DNA from: JAIBJN01 sp035762005
GTDB taxonomy: Bacteria > Actinomycetota > Thermoleophilia > Gaiellales > Gaiellaceae
NCBI GenBank assembly: GCA_035762005.1
Contig: DASTQA010000042.1
Location: forward strand, 1 to 31,617
Reading direction: 5' to 3'
Length of the DNA: 31,617 nt
The notes below the pieces were generated by a model, which saw nothing but the letters and a program-made list of their open reading frames with translations, ran no database searches and was not told the origin of the DNA. How positions within the stretch are numbered: the stretch's first letter is position 1; each line of letters opens with the position of its first letter. A program made the translations under genes and the position numbers. This document shows, one piece after another, positions 1 to 7,800 of the stretch.

Positions 1-1
1 C

Positions 2-400
2 ACGCTCCTCGCCGTCGGCTGCGGCTCCGAGCGGAGCGCGGACCCGCCCGGCTCGGAGGGCGGCGGCGGGGAGGCCGCGCCGGGCGTCGACCTGACGGTC
101 GTCTTCTGGCCCCGTGGCCGCGACGGCACGGCGCTCGAGGCCACGCTCACTTGCGACCCGGACGGCGGGACCCACCCTCGGCCGGGCGAGGCCTGCGCGG
201 CGCTCGCGGAGAATGCCGACGCCCTCGCGCCGCTCCCGCCGGACGCGGTCTGCACCCACATCTACGGCGGGCCGGAGGAGGCCGAGCTCGCGGGCACGCT
301 CGCCGGCGACGAGCTCCTTGCGACCTTCAGCCGCCAGAACGGCTGCGAGATCGACCGCTGGGACCGGCTCGCGGCCGCCCTCGAGCTCGTGCGCCCCTGA
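2..400 (+). CDS. Subtilisin-inhibitor-like (SSI-type) lipoprotein, 5' partial
   Basis: The gene enters from the left edge and 132 codons are visible before TGA. The first residues read LLAVGCGSE, which looks like the end of a lipoprotein signal peptide (lipobox Cys at visible residue 7). A Gly/Glu-rich linker follows, then a compact domain of about 100 residues. Its Cys pattern (LTCDPDGGTHP, then GEAC, then AVCTHIYGGPEEAEL, then FSRQNGCEIDRW) matches the subtilisin inhibitor (SSI) fold, in which two disulfides hold the protease-binding loop. Known SSI proteins are secreted serine-protease inhibitors; here the protein would be anchored to the outer face of the membrane. The family call rests on the Cys spacing and the CTHxYGGP...FxRxNGCE signature. 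The target protease is unknown and the start lies outside the window. Confidence 0.75.
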   Translation, partial: TLLAVGCGSERSADPPGSEGGGGEAAPGVDLTVVFWPRGRDGTALEATLTCDPDGGTHPRPGEACAALAENADALAPLPPDAVCTHIYGGPEEAELAGTLAGDELLATFSRQNGCEIDRWDRLAAALELVRP

Positions 401-457
401 GCGCGGTTCCTCCCGGCGGGGCATCGACTCCCTCGCCCGGCCGTCGACAATGAGGCG

Positions 458-586
458 ATGAGGCTCGCTCTCTGCGACGTGTCGAGCGTCCCGGACGAGC
501 GCTGGCGGAACGATGCGCTGCACACGCTGCACCGCGTGCAGGGGTCCGACTTCCGCGTCGTCGACACCTCGGCGCTGCGCCCCTAG
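458..586 (+). CDS. Doubtful 42-aa ORF
   Basis: A short ATG ORF (begins MRLALCDVSS, ends VVDTSALRP) lies in the 180-nt gap after the SSI-like gene. I recognise no family. Two things speak for it. A -10-like GACAAT sits exactly 6 nt before the ATG, the same arrangement seen at many starts here. Its TAG stop also shares the CTAG at 583-586 with the stop of the convergent dehydrogenase, as real convergent pairs in this window do. Against it are the small size and the lack of a ribosome binding site. It could be a small protein, the remnant of a longer gene, or chance. Confidence 0.35.
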   Translation: MRLALCDVSSVPDERWRNDALHTLHRVQGSDFRVVDTSALRP

Positions 587-1572
587 AAGGGGAAGCTCGG
601 GCGCAGCGCGATCAGCTGCGCGGCCGAGCGCCGGAGCGCGGAGAGCGTGCGGGCCTGCGCCAGGCACTCCTCGCGGCCGAGGAGCGGGGCGGACTCGCCG
701 GCGACGGCGCGCGCGAGGTCCTCGAGCTCGAGCCGGTAGGAGTCGGCGCTCTCGACGGGGATCCGCTCCGGCGTCTCGCCGCGGCGGAGCTCGATGCCGG
801 CCCCGCGGCAGAGCCACGGGTCGTCGACGAGGAGCAGCCCCTCGGTGCCGACCGCCTCGAGGCTCGCGCGGAAGGGCATGCGGAGGCCGCAGTCGAAGAC
901 GCCGTGCACCTCCTCGTCCGCGAAGACGAGGCTGCCGGTGAAGAGCTCGTCCACACCGGTCGGCCCGATCGCCTGGCGGCCGAAGACGGTCCCCGGCTCG
1001 CCGGCGAGGAGCCGGATCCCGCTCACGCAGTAGCAGCCGAGGTCGAAGAAGGCACCACCGTGGAGCGCCGGGTCGAGGCGGATGTTCTCCGCGCCCTGGA
1101 CGGGGAAGCTGAACGACGTCCGGACGAGCTGGAGCCGTCCGATCGCCCCCTCGCGCACGAGCTCGTGCCAGCGCCTCGTCTGCGGGTTATGCCGGTACAT
1201 GAAGCCCTCGGTGAGCACGAGGCCGCCCGCCTCGGCCAGGTCGAAGAGCCTCTCGGCGTCGTCCGGCTCGTCCGTGAACGGCTTCTCGCAGAGCACGTGC
1301 TTCCCCGCCTCGAGCGCGCGGGCGGTCCACTCGACATGGAGCGAGTTCGGGAGCGGGAGGTAGACGGCGTCGACCCCCGGGTCGGCGAGGAGCGCCTCGT
1401 AGCCCGAATACGGGCGCGCGATCCCGTGCTCGCGCGCGAACGCCTCGGCGCGGGCCCCGTCGCGGCTCGCGACGGCGACGACGTCGACGAGCTCCGTCTG
1501 CCCGGCGCCGGCGAGGATCCGCCCGTTGATCCGCGCAGTCGAGAGGAGCCCGAGGCGGAGCGGCTCAGCCAA
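583..1572 (-). CDS. Gfo/Idh/MocA family NAD(P)-dependent oxidoreductase
   Basis: A 329-aa protein of normal family length. The N-terminal Rossmann segment (LGLLSTARING, residues 7-17) binds NAD(P), and the hallmark EKP (residues 96-98, in LCEKPF) closes the dinucleotide site. The C-terminal half is the GFO_IDH_MocA alpha/beta sheet domain, with a GGAFFDLGCY segment typical of the dehydrogenases that act on sugars, inositols or trans-dihydrodiols. The start is a TTG inside the preceding aldo/keto reductase gene: the two share 8 bases (TTGGCTGA), so translation is probably coupled and they form one operon. The substrate cannot be read from the sequence. The stop shares the CTAG with the small ORF on the other strand. 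Confidence 0.9.
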   Translation of the reverse strand: MAEPLRLGLLSTARINGRILAGAGQTELVDVVAVASRDGARAEAFAREHGIARPYSGYEALLADPGVDAVYLPLPNSLHVEWTARALEAGKHVLCEKPFTDEPDDAERLFDLAEAGGLVLTEGFMYRHNPQTRRWHELVREGAIGRLQLVRTSFSFPVQGAENIRLDPALHGGAFFDLGCYCVSGIRLLAGEPGTVFGRQAIGPTGVDELFTGSLVFADEEVHGVFDCGLRMPFRASLEAVGTEGLLLVDDPWLCRGAGIELRRGETPERIPVESADSYRLELEDLARAVAGESAPLLGREECLAQARTLSALRRSAAQLIALRPSFPF

Positions 1573-2398
1573 GCGCTGCGATCTCGGCGGGGGCCAGCTC
1601 GAGGCGCGCGGCGCCCATGTTCTCCTCGAGGTGGCCGAGCGAGGCCGTGCCCGGGATCGGGCAGACGACCGGGGAGCGGGCGAGGAGCCAGGCGAGCGCC
1701 ACCTGGGCGGGCGTCGCGCCGTGGGCGCGGGCGACCTCGTCGAGCGGGCCGCCGGCGTCGGCGAGGCTCCCCACCGCGAGCGGCCACCAGGGGAAGAACG
1801 CGATGCCCTGCTCCTCGCAGGCCGCGAGCACGTCCTCGGAATCCCGCTCGGCGACGTTATAGCGGTTCTGCACCGAGACGATCGGGACGATCGCCCGGGC
1901 CCGTTCGAGCTGCCCGACGCCGACGTTCGAGAGCCCGACGTGGCGGATCTTGCCCTCCTCCCGCAGCGCCGCGAGCGCGCCGACGGACTCCTCGAAGGGG
2001 ACCTTCGGGTCGGGCCTGTGCAGCTGGTAGAGGTCGATGCGCTCGAGCCGGAGGCGGCGCAGGCTGCCCTCGCACGCCCGGCGCAGGTGCTCCGGGCGTC
2101 CGTCGGGCGGCCACCCGCCCGGCCTGTCGTCGCGCACGAGCCCGCCCTTCGTCGCGACGACGAGCCCCTCGGGGTACGGGTGGAGTGCCTCGGCGACCTG
2201 GAGCTCGTTCACCTCGGGCCCGTACGAATCGGCGGTGTCGACGAGGCTCGCGCCGAGCTCGACCGCGCGCCGCAGCACCCGGAGCGCGTTCCCGCGGTCC
2301 TCGGGCCAGCCCCTGATCCCCGGCCCGCAGAGCCGCATGGCCCCGAACCCGAGCCGCCGCACCTCGAGGTCGCCGCCGATCGCGAACGTCCCGCTCAA
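1565..2398 (-). CDS. Aldo/keto reductase
   Basis: A 277-aa (alpha/beta)8-barrel NADPH-dependent carbonyl reductase. The catalytic tetrad is visible: D54 and Y59 in VDTADSYG, K84 in VATKGG, and H127 in YQLHRPD. The C-terminal ARSPVVCPIPGT segment matches the NADPH phosphate-binding loop. Short proteins of this type resemble the YdbC/pyridoxal reductase-like AKRs, but the substrate is unknown. The start is TTG. A TAGGCT -10 box lies 7 nt upstream with no Shine-Dalgarno sequence, so the mRNA may be leaderless. The 3' end overlaps the dehydrogenase start by 8 nt, so two redox enzymes are made from one message. Confidence 0.92.
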   Translation of the reverse strand: MSGTFAIGGDLEVRRLGFGAMRLCGPGIRGWPEDRGNALRVLRRAVELGASLVDTADSYGPEVNELQVAEALHPYPEGLVVATKGGLVRDDRPGGWPPDGRPEHLRRACEGSLRRLRLERIDLYQLHRPDPKVPFEESVGALAALREEGKIRHVGLSNVGVGQLERARAIVPIVSVQNRYNVAERDSEDVLAACEEQGIAFFPWWPLAVGSLADAGGPLDEVARAHGATPAQVALAWLLARSPVVCPIPGTASLGHLEENMGAARLELAPAEIAALG

Positions 2399-2405
2399 GG
2401 CGGGG

Positions 2406-2411
2406 AGCCTA
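2406..2411 (-). promoter_or_regulatory. -10 box TAGGCT for the aldo/keto reductase
   Basis: TAGGCT reads on the minus strand 7 nt before the TTG start, the position expected for a leaderless transcript. No purine-rich ribosome binding site lies between. Confidence 0.5.
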
Positions 2412-2475
2412 CCCCCGCCCCAACCCCAGAGCCTCGTGACACCGTGTCACTTGGGCTCGTGCGGGCGCTCGCGGG

Positions 2476-3576
2476 TCAGGCGCAGAACTCCCGTGCCACC
2501 TCCGTGTAGATCCCGGCACAGCGCTCGACGCTCGCGAGGTCGACCCACTCCTCGACCGCATGGGCGCCCTCGCCCGCCGGGCCGAGGACGACGGTGGGGA
2601 TGCCGGCCGCCGCGAGGAGCGCCGAGTCCGCCCAGAAGGGGACGCCCACGACCTCCGGGTCGCCCGCGTGGCGGGCGACGAGGCGAGCGATCCCGGCGTC
2701 CGGCGCCGTCTCGAACGGCTCGCGGGCGAGGACGACGCGCGCCTCGCCGTCCACCTCGCCGACGAGCTCCGCGAGCTCGCCCTCGACGAGGTCGACGCTC
2801 TCGCCGGGGATCGTCCGCCGCTCGCCCTTGAGCAGGCACCGCTCCGGGTAGCTCGAGAACTCCTGGCCCCCCTCGACGATGGACGCGTGGAGCGAGCCGC
2901 TGCCGAGGAGCGGATGCGTCGGGCTCGCCCGAAGCCGCCCGTCCAGCGCCTCGAGGCGCACGAGGACGTGCCCCATACGCGCGATCGCGTCGACGCCGAG
3001 GTCCGGCCGCGAGCCGTGCGCCGCCCGCCCGCGCGTCTCGATCTCGAAGCCGACGAAGCCCTTGTGGGCGAGGGCGAGGCGCAGCTCGGTCGGCTCGGCG
3101 ACGATCGCCGCGTCCGCGCGGTAGCGCTCGGCGACCCGCGCCGTGCCGATGCTCGCCGCCTCCTCGTCGCAGACGGCGGCGACGAGCACGTCGCCGCGCA
3201 GACCGCTCCGGGCCGCCGCGATCCCGGCCGCCATGATGGCCGCGAGCGCCGCCTTCATGTCGTACGCACCCCGCCCGCGGAGCCGCCCGTCGGCCACGAC
3301 CGGCTCGAAGGGCCTCTCCATCCCGACGACGCCGACCGTGTCCATGTGCGCGTTCAGGAGGAGGGTGCGGCCGCCGCCGGTGCCACGCGCGATCCCGACG
3401 ACGTTGTGGCGGCCGGGCGCGACCTCCTCGGCCTCGACCTCGAGCCCGCCGTCCGCGAGGCGCCGGGCGACGAAGCGGGCGATCTCCCCCTCGCCCGCGG
3501 CGCCCGGCACGAGCTCGGGGTTGACGGAGTCGATCGCGACGAGCGCCGACACGAGCTCGACGAGCTCCGAGGCCAC
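2476..3576 (-). CDS. M20 family metallopeptidase / amidohydrolase (ArgE/DapE/CPG2-like)
   Basis: A 366-aa di-zinc hydrolase of family length. Metal and catalytic residues are visible in order: H77 and D79 (NAHMDTV), bridging D106 (GRGAYDMK), catalytic base E138 and ligand E139 (CDEEA), E161 (VAEPTE), and a C-terminal His in GAHAVEEWVD. The middle holds the dimerisation (lid) domain (FEIETRGRAAHGSRP). Such enzymes remove acyl or aminoacyl groups from amino acids or short peptides (acetylornithine, succinyl-diaminopimelate, folate-glutamate); no motif settles which. It starts with GTG one base after the stop of the upstream VOC gene, so the two are co-transcribed. Confidence 0.9.
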   Translation of the reverse strand: MASELVELVSALVAIDSVNPELVPGAAGEGEIARFVARRLADGGLEVEAEEVAPGRHNVVGIARGTGGGRTLLLNAHMDTVGVVGMERPFEPVVADGRLRGRGAYDMKAALAAIMAAGIAAARSGLRGDVLVAAVCDEEAASIGTARVAERYRADAAIVAEPTELRLALAHKGFVGFEIETRGRAAHGSRPDLGVDAIARMGHVLVRLEALDGRLRASPTHPLLGSGSLHASIVEGGQEFSSYPERCLLKGERRTIPGESVDLVEGELAELVGEVDGEARVVLAREPFETAPDAGIARLVARHAGDPEVVGVPFWADSALLAAAGIPTVVLGPAGEGAHAVEEWVDLASVERCAGIYTEVAREFCA

Positions 3577-3577
3577 G

Positions 3578-3889
3578 CTAGGAGCGCTGGACGAACTCGA
3601 CGGGCGCGCCGTCCACCTCGACGAACGCGACGCGCACCTCGCCGAAGACGTCGAACGGCTCGGCGATCACGCGCTCGCCCGCCATCGCCTCCTCCAGGCT
3701 CTCCACGAGGTAGGCGACGTGCGGCACCGTCCGGACGAGCTCCGCCTCGGGGCTCCCCGGCTCGTACCAGAGCCACTCGACGCGGTACGGGTGCTCGGCC
3801 GGGCTCGTGAGCCAGAGCCGCTTCGACTCGAGGTAGCGCATGCCCTCGCGCTTCGCCGGCGCGGGCACGCCGATGTGGTCGAACTGCAC
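3578..3889 (-). CDS. Short VOC (glyoxalase/bleomycin-resistance fold) protein
   Basis: A 103-aa single VOC module. It opens with FDHIGVPAP, continues with VPHVAYLVESLEEAMAG, and ends GAPVEFVQRS. His in DHIG, His in VPHVAYLV and the terminal Glu in VEFVQ are the usual metal-ligand positions of the fold. The function could be a lyase, epimerase or binding protein and is not decided by sequence. It begins with GTG (first residues VQFDHIG read as MQFDHIG). A TAGGAT -10 box exactly 6 nt upstream argues for a leaderless mRNA. The M20 peptidase gene follows after one base. Confidence 0.8.
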   Translation of the reverse strand: MQFDHIGVPAPAKREGMRYLESKRLWLTSPAEHPYRVEWLWYEPGSPEAELVRTVPHVAYLVESLEEAMAGERVIAEPFDVFGEVRVAFVEVDGAPVEFVQRS

Positions 3890-3895
3890 GCGGCG

Positions 3896-3901
3896 ATCCT
3901 A
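3896..3901 (-). promoter_or_regulatory. -10 box TAGGAT, leaderless start of the short VOC gene
   Basis: TAGGAT on the minus strand is followed by six bases (CGCCGC) and the GTG start, a TANNNT-N6-RTG arrangement. Confidence 0.6.
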
Positions 3902-3912
3902 ACGGCGGCCCG

Positions 3913-5208
3913 CTACCCGTCGATGCCCGCCGGCTCGGCGGGCGGCTCCTCCTCGAGGAACTCGACCTCGAGGCGCTCGATGCGGGGCCCGTCCACCTCC
4001 ACCACCTGGAAGCGGAGCCCGTCGTGCACGACCTCGTCGCCCTTCTCGGCCGCCCGGCCGAGCGCGCCGAACACGAAGCCGGCGATCGTGTGGTAGTCCT
4101 CCTGCGGCAGGCTCAGCCCGAACTGCTCGTTGAAGTCGTCGATCGTGAACGTGCCGTGGACGCGGATACGGCGGTCGTCGAGGCGCTGGACCGACTCGTC
4201 CGGGAGGTCGTACTCGTCCTCGATCTCGCCCACGATCTCCTCGAGCAGGTCCTCGAGCGTGACGATGCCCTGGACGGCCCCGTACTCGTCCACGACGAGG
4301 GCGAGGTGCTGGTTCTGGCGGCGGAACTCGGCCAGGAGCGAAGCGAGGTCCTTCGTCTCCGGCACGACGTACGCCGGGCGGACGATGCCCTCGATGACGA
4401 CGTTCTCGATCCCCCTGTCGTAGAGCGCCGAGAAGAGGTCGCGCACGTGCAGGATCCCGAGGACGTCGTCGAGGGAGCCGCGGTACACCGGGTAGCGCGT
4501 GAAGGGGGAGTCGATGACCGCCGCGAGCGCCTCCTGCGGCGGGAGGTCGATCGAGAGGGCGACGACCTCGGGCCGCGGGACCATGACGTCGTGCGCCTCC
4601 TTGTCCGCGAAGTCGAAGACCTTGTAGAGCATCTCCGTCTCGGACGCCTCGATCTCCTCCGTCTGCGCCATGATCAGCCGGATGTCCTCCTCCGTGTGCA
4701 TGGCCATTCCCGCGGGAGCCGGGCGCACGCCGAAGATCCGGGCGATCCGGTCGGCCGACTTCTGCAGGAGCCACACGAGCGGGTAGGCGATCCGACCCAG
4801 CCAGTCGAGCGGGACGGCGAGCCAGACGGCCAGGCGCTCGGCGCGCTGGAGAGCGATGGACTTCGGGACGAGCTCGCCGAGGACGACGCTCAGGTAGGTG
4901 AGGATGAGGAAGGAGAGGAGGAACGCGACCGAGCGCGAGACCCAGTCGTCGAAGTACCGGGAGAGGAACGGCTCCCCGAGCGCGCCCAGGAGGATGCCGA
5001 AGACGGTGATGCCCACCTGCACCGTCGAGATGAACCTGACGGGCTCGTCGAGCATCCGCAGCGCCGTCGCCGCCTGCCGGCTGCCGTCGCGGGCGCGCTC
5101 CTCGAGCCGCGTGCGGCGGGCGGTGACGAGCGCGTACTCGGCCGCGACGAACACCGCGTTCCCCAGCACGAGCAGGAGGATGACTGCGATGCGGAGGAAG
5201 TCGCTCAC
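3913..5208 (-). CDS. CNNM/CorC (HlyC-type) membrane transporter, paralogue 1
   Basis: A 431-aa protein with the full 'hemolysin family' layout: an N-terminal CNNM (DUF21) membrane domain with about four hydrophobic spans (residues 3-25, 60-80, 92-115, 125-150) and the conserved GELVPKS at 111-117; a pair of CBS domains beginning near MVPRPEV (209-215) and containing LALVVDEYGAVQGIVTLEDLLEEIVG; and a C-terminal CorC_HlyC domain. Despite the 'hemolysin' name, characterised relatives export Mg2+ (or Co2+), with CBS domains sensing Mg-ATP; the substrate here is inferred. The GTG start pairs into a hairpin whose loop holds the ribosome binding site. A diverged paralogue lies immediately upstream on the same strand. 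Confidence 0.93.
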   Translation of the reverse strand: MSDFLRIAVILLLVLGNAVFVAAEYALVTARRTRLEERARDGSRQAATALRMLDEPVRFISTVQVGITVFGILLGALGEPFLSRYFDDWVSRSVAFLLSFLILTYLSVVLGELVPKSIALQRAERLAVWLAVPLDWLGRIAYPLVWLLQKSADRIARIFGVRPAPAGMAMHTEEDIRLIMAQTEEIEASETEMLYKVFDFADKEAHDVMVPRPEVVALSIDLPPQEALAAVIDSPFTRYPVYRGSLDDVLGILHVRDLFSALYDRGIENVVIEGIVRPAYVVPETKDLASLLAEFRRQNQHLALVVDEYGAVQGIVTLEDLLEEIVGEIEDEYDLPDESVQRLDDRRIRVHGTFTIDDFNEQFGLSLPQEDYHTIAGFVFGALGRAAEKGDEVVHDGLRFQVVEVDGPRIERLEVEFLEEEPPAEPAGIDG

Positions 5209-5226
5209 GCCCCGCTCTCCGGGGCG
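5208..5226 (-). promoter_or_regulatory. Leader hairpin with the ribosome binding site in its loop (paralogue 1)
   Basis: On the minus strand the RNA reads CGCCCC-GGAGAGC-GGGGCG: a perfect 6-bp stem with a 7-nt loop. The loop is the Shine-Dalgarno sequence, and the last stem base is the first base of the GTG start. The same 6-7-6 hairpin precedes the second CNNM/CorC gene. It could gate initiation. Confidence 0.55.
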
Positions 5227-5263
5227 CGGGTACTAGGCGGGATCTCGTCCAACTGTGATCCAG

Positions 5264-5269
5264 AGTATA
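5264..5269 (-). promoter_or_regulatory. -10 box TATACT for CNNM/CorC paralogue 1
   Basis: TATACT lies 55 nt before the GTG, in the 79-nt gap between the two transporter genes. No clear -35 is visible. The second paralogue has TATCCT at the equivalent place (56 nt before its GTG). Confidence 0.5.
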
Positions 5270-5287
5270 GGGACGGGTGCCGCCGGA

Positions 5288-6586
5288 TCAGCGCCCGGCG
5301 CCCTCGACGGGCTCGATCACGAGCTCGGCGATGCGGGCGTCCTCGACGGCCGACACGCGGGCTCGATGGCCGTCGAGCTCGACGACCTCCCCGGGGTCCG
5401 GGAGCCGGCCGAGAAGCTCGAGCACGTGCCCGCCTATCGTCGCCTCGTCCGGGTTCGAGATCTCGGTCCCCAGCTCGTCGGCGACGAGGTGGATGGGCGC
5501 GGCGCCGCTCGTGACGAGCGCGCCGTCGCTCCAGCGCATGAGCTGCGCCTCGTCGCGGTCGAACTCGTCGGCGATGTCGCCCACGATCTCCTCGAGGATG
5601 TCTTCGAGCGAGACGAGGCCGATCGCGGTCCCGTGCTCGTCCACGACCAGGGCGAGATGCTGGCGATCGCGGCGAAGGTCGCGGAGGAGCTCGTCCACGA
5701 GCACCGACTCCGACACACGCTTGAGCGGCCTGGAGAGATCGGCCAGATCGGGCTCGCCCCCGTCCATGACCGCCCGGAGGATGTCCTTGGCGTTGACGGA
5801 CCCGACGACCCGGTCGAGGCCCCCCTCGGGCTCGCAGAGCGGCAGCCGGGTATGCCCGCTCCGCGTCGCCACCGCCGCCGCCTCGCGGAGCGACTGGTCG
5901 GTCGTGACGAAGTCGACCTCGGGACGCGGGACCATGATCTGGCGGGCACGGCGGTCGCCGAAGCCGAAGACGTTCTCGGCGAACTCGCGCTCGTCCGCGT
6001 CGATCAACCCTTCCTGGAGGCTCTGCCGAAGGAGGAGGCGGAGCTCGTCCTCGCTGTGGGGCGCGTGCCCGACCTCACGGGCGGGCGGGACGCCGAAGGG
6101 CTTGAGCACGAGGTTCCCGAGGAAGTTGAAGAAGTCCACGAACGGCCTGGTCGCGATGTAGAAGAGGCGCATCGGCAACGCGATCGCGAGCGCTGTGCGG
6201 GTGTTGCGGGCGATCGCGAGGCTCTTCGGGGCGAGCTCGCCGAGGACGACGTGGAGGAGCGTCACGACCCCGAACGCGAAGGCGAACGAGAGCGCGTACG
6301 ACCAGTCCCCGAGCGGTCCGAACACAGGCTCGAAGATCGCCTCGAACGCGGGCTTGCCCACGATCCCGAGCGCGATGCTCGAGATCGTGATCCCGAGCTG
6401 GCAGGCCGCCAGGTACGCGTCGAGGTTCTCGACCGCGTGCCGCAGGGGCCGTGCGCCGGGCCTTCCCGCTGCCTCGAGCTCGTGCACCTGAGTCAGGCGG
6501 ATGCGAGCGATCGCGAACTCGGTCGCGACGAAGAAGCCGTTCGCCGCCACGAGGAGCAGCGACCCGACGATCCCGACGACGGTCAC
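5288..6586 (-). CDS. CNNM/CorC (HlyC-type) membrane transporter, paralogue 2
   Basis: 432 aa with the same domain order as its neighbour: DUF21/CNNM membrane domain (VATEFAIARIRLTQ at 20-33, GELAPKS at 116-122), two CBS domains starting near MVPRPEV (218-224), with LALVVDEHGTAIGLVSLEDILEEIVG in the second, and a C-terminal CorC_HlyC domain. The two proteins are clearly related but diverged, so this is an old tandem duplication; in actinobacteria such pairs are common and the subunits may form heterodimers (inference). A divalent-cation export role is inferred from the family. The GTG start sits in the same kind of leader hairpin as paralogue 1. The divergent neighbour is the AI-2E-family gene. 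Confidence 0.93.
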   Translation of the reverse strand: MTVVGIVGSLLLVAANGFFVATEFAIARIRLTQVHELEAAGRPGARPLRHAVENLDAYLAACQLGITISSIALGIVGKPAFEAIFEPVFGPLGDWSYALSFAFAFGVVTLLHVVLGELAPKSLAIARNTRTALAIALPMRLFYIATRPFVDFFNFLGNLVLKPFGVPPAREVGHAPHSEDELRLLLRQSLQEGLIDADEREFAENVFGFGDRRARQIMVPRPEVDFVTTDQSLREAAAVATRSGHTRLPLCEPEGGLDRVVGSVNAKDILRAVMDGGEPDLADLSRPLKRVSESVLVDELLRDLRRDRQHLALVVDEHGTAIGLVSLEDILEEIVGDIADEFDRDEAQLMRWSDGALVTSGAAPIHLVADELGTEISNPDEATIGGHVLELLGRLPDPGEVVELDGHRARVSAVEDARIAELVIEPVEGAGR

Positions 6587-6604
6587 GCCCCGCCTGCCGG
6601 GGCG
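6586..6604 (-). promoter_or_regulatory. Leader hairpin with the ribosome binding site in its loop (paralogue 2)
   Basis: Minus-strand RNA CGCCCC-GGCAGGC-GGGGCG: identical stem and geometry to the hairpin at 5208-5226, with the loop differing at two positions but keeping a purine-rich core. The final stem base is again the first base of the GTG start. Confidence 0.55.
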
Positions 6605-6642
6605 CGGGAACTGTGAGGAAGGTCCTCCACGCTGACCCGCCC

Positions 6643-6648
6643 AGGATA
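6643..6648 (-). promoter_or_regulatory. -10 box TATCCT for CNNM/CorC paralogue 2
   Basis: TATCCT lies 56 nt before the GTG, aligned with TATACT upstream of paralogue 1. The -35 region is not recognisable. Confidence 0.45.
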
Positions 6649-6702
6649 GCCAGCGGCACGTCGGGCGGGGTTCCGTCGCCCCTGGCGGGGCATACCCCGC
6701 TC

Positions 6703-7800
6703 ATGGATCCGCGTCCGGTTGACGTCCCGCGCTCGCTGCGCGTCGCCGCGGCGCTCGGCTGGCGCTTCCTCGTCGTCGTGGCGGCGCTCGTCGTCCTCGC
6801 GCTCGCCCTCTCGCGCCTGCGTCTCGTCTTCCTGCCCGTCTTCGCCGCGCTCCTCCTCGCGACGGCTCTCGTCCCGCCCGCCGAGTGGCTCGCGCGCCGT
6901 CGGTGGCCCCGCTCGCTCGCGACGCTCGCGGTCATGGCCGGCGCCGCGCTCGTCCTCGCCGGGATCGGGGCGGCGATCGGGCCGAGCGCGCTCGGCGAGC
7001 TCGAGGACCTCGACGTCAGTGTGAGCGGCGGCGTGGACGAGGTGGAGGACTGGCTCGCCGACGGGCCGATCGGCCTCTCCGAGAGCCGGGCGGCCGAGCT
7101 CGTCGAGCGGGCGCGAGACGAGGCCGCCGGCCAGTCGGGCCGCGTCGTCTCGGGCGCTCTCGGAGGCGCCTTGCTCGCGATCGAGGTCTTGGCGGGGCTC
7201 CTCCTCACGGTCGTCCTCGTCTTCTTCTTCGTGCGCGACGGCCGCCGCCTCTGGGAGGGCGTCGTGCGGCTGGCTCCCTCGCGGCACCGCGAGGACGTGC
7301 ACGAGATCGGCGTCAGGGCCTGGGAGGCGCTCGGCGGCTACCTGCGCGGGACGACCGTCGTCGCCCTCGCCGACGCGACCTTCATCGGGCTCGCGCTCTG
7401 GCTCCTCGGCGTACCGCTCGTCATCCCGCTCGCCGTCCTCACGTTCTTCGGCGCCTTCATCCCCATCGCCGGCGCGGTCGCCGCGGGCTTCGCCGCGGCC
7501 ATGGTCGCGCTCGTGAGCGAAGGCTTCGTCACCGCCCTCCTCGTCGTCGGCGTCGTCGTGCTCGTCCAGCAGCTCGAGGGCGACCTCCTGCAGCCGCTCG
7601 TCGTGGGCCGGGCCGTCGAGCTGCACCCGGTCGCGATCCTGCTCGCGGTCACGGCCGGCGGCGTCCTCTGGGGCATTCCCGGCGCGCTCGTCGCCGTCCC
7701 GATCACCGCCGTCGTGGGCAAGGCGGGCGCCTACCTGCGCTCGCGGCCCGCTACGGGGACGGCAGCTCCCGCCCCTCGAGGAACGTCGTCACGGGGTTGA
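6703..7800 (+). CDS. AI-2E family (PerM/TqsA-type) membrane transporter
   Basis: A 365-aa polytopic membrane protein. Paired N-terminal spans (about residues 20-70) and another near 75-95 precede a charged soluble stretch (about 100-150). A cluster of spans fills 155-340, including LTVVLVFFFVRDGRRLW, the GYLRGTTVVALADATFIGLALWLLGVP segment, and LVQQLEGDLLQPLVVGRAVELHP; these are strong signatures of the AI-2E family (UPF0118). Characterised members export AI-2 or act as Na+/H+ antiporters, so the substrate is open. The start chosen is the ATG after CATACCCCGCTC; upstream reading frame exists but overlaps the divergent transporter. The 3' end overlaps the convergent deacetylase by 50 bases. 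Confidence 0.9.
   Translation: MDPRPVDVPRSLRVAAALGWRFLVVVAALVVLALALSRLRLVFLPVFAALLLATALVPPAEWLARRRWPRSLATLAVMAGAALVLAGIGAAIGPSALGELEDLDVSVSGGVDEVEDWLADGPIGLSESRAAELVERARDEAAGQSGRVVSGALGGALLAIEVLAGLLLTVVLVFFFVRDGRRLWEGVVRLAPSRHREDVHEIGVRAWEALGGYLRGTTVVALADATFIGLALWLLGVPLVIPLAVLTFFGAFIPIAGAVAAGFAAAMVALVSEGFVTALLVVGVVVLVQQLEGDLLQPLVVGRAVELHPVAILLAVTAGGVLWGIPGALVAVPITAVVGKAGAYLRSRPATGTAAPAPRGTSSRG

Noticed and set aside
904..2316. Long plus-strand ORF of 470 codons opposite the dehydrogenase and reductase genes
   Set aside because: It is an antisense shadow: Arg/Ala/Pro-rich without domain character, while the minus strand encodes clear catalytic motifs.
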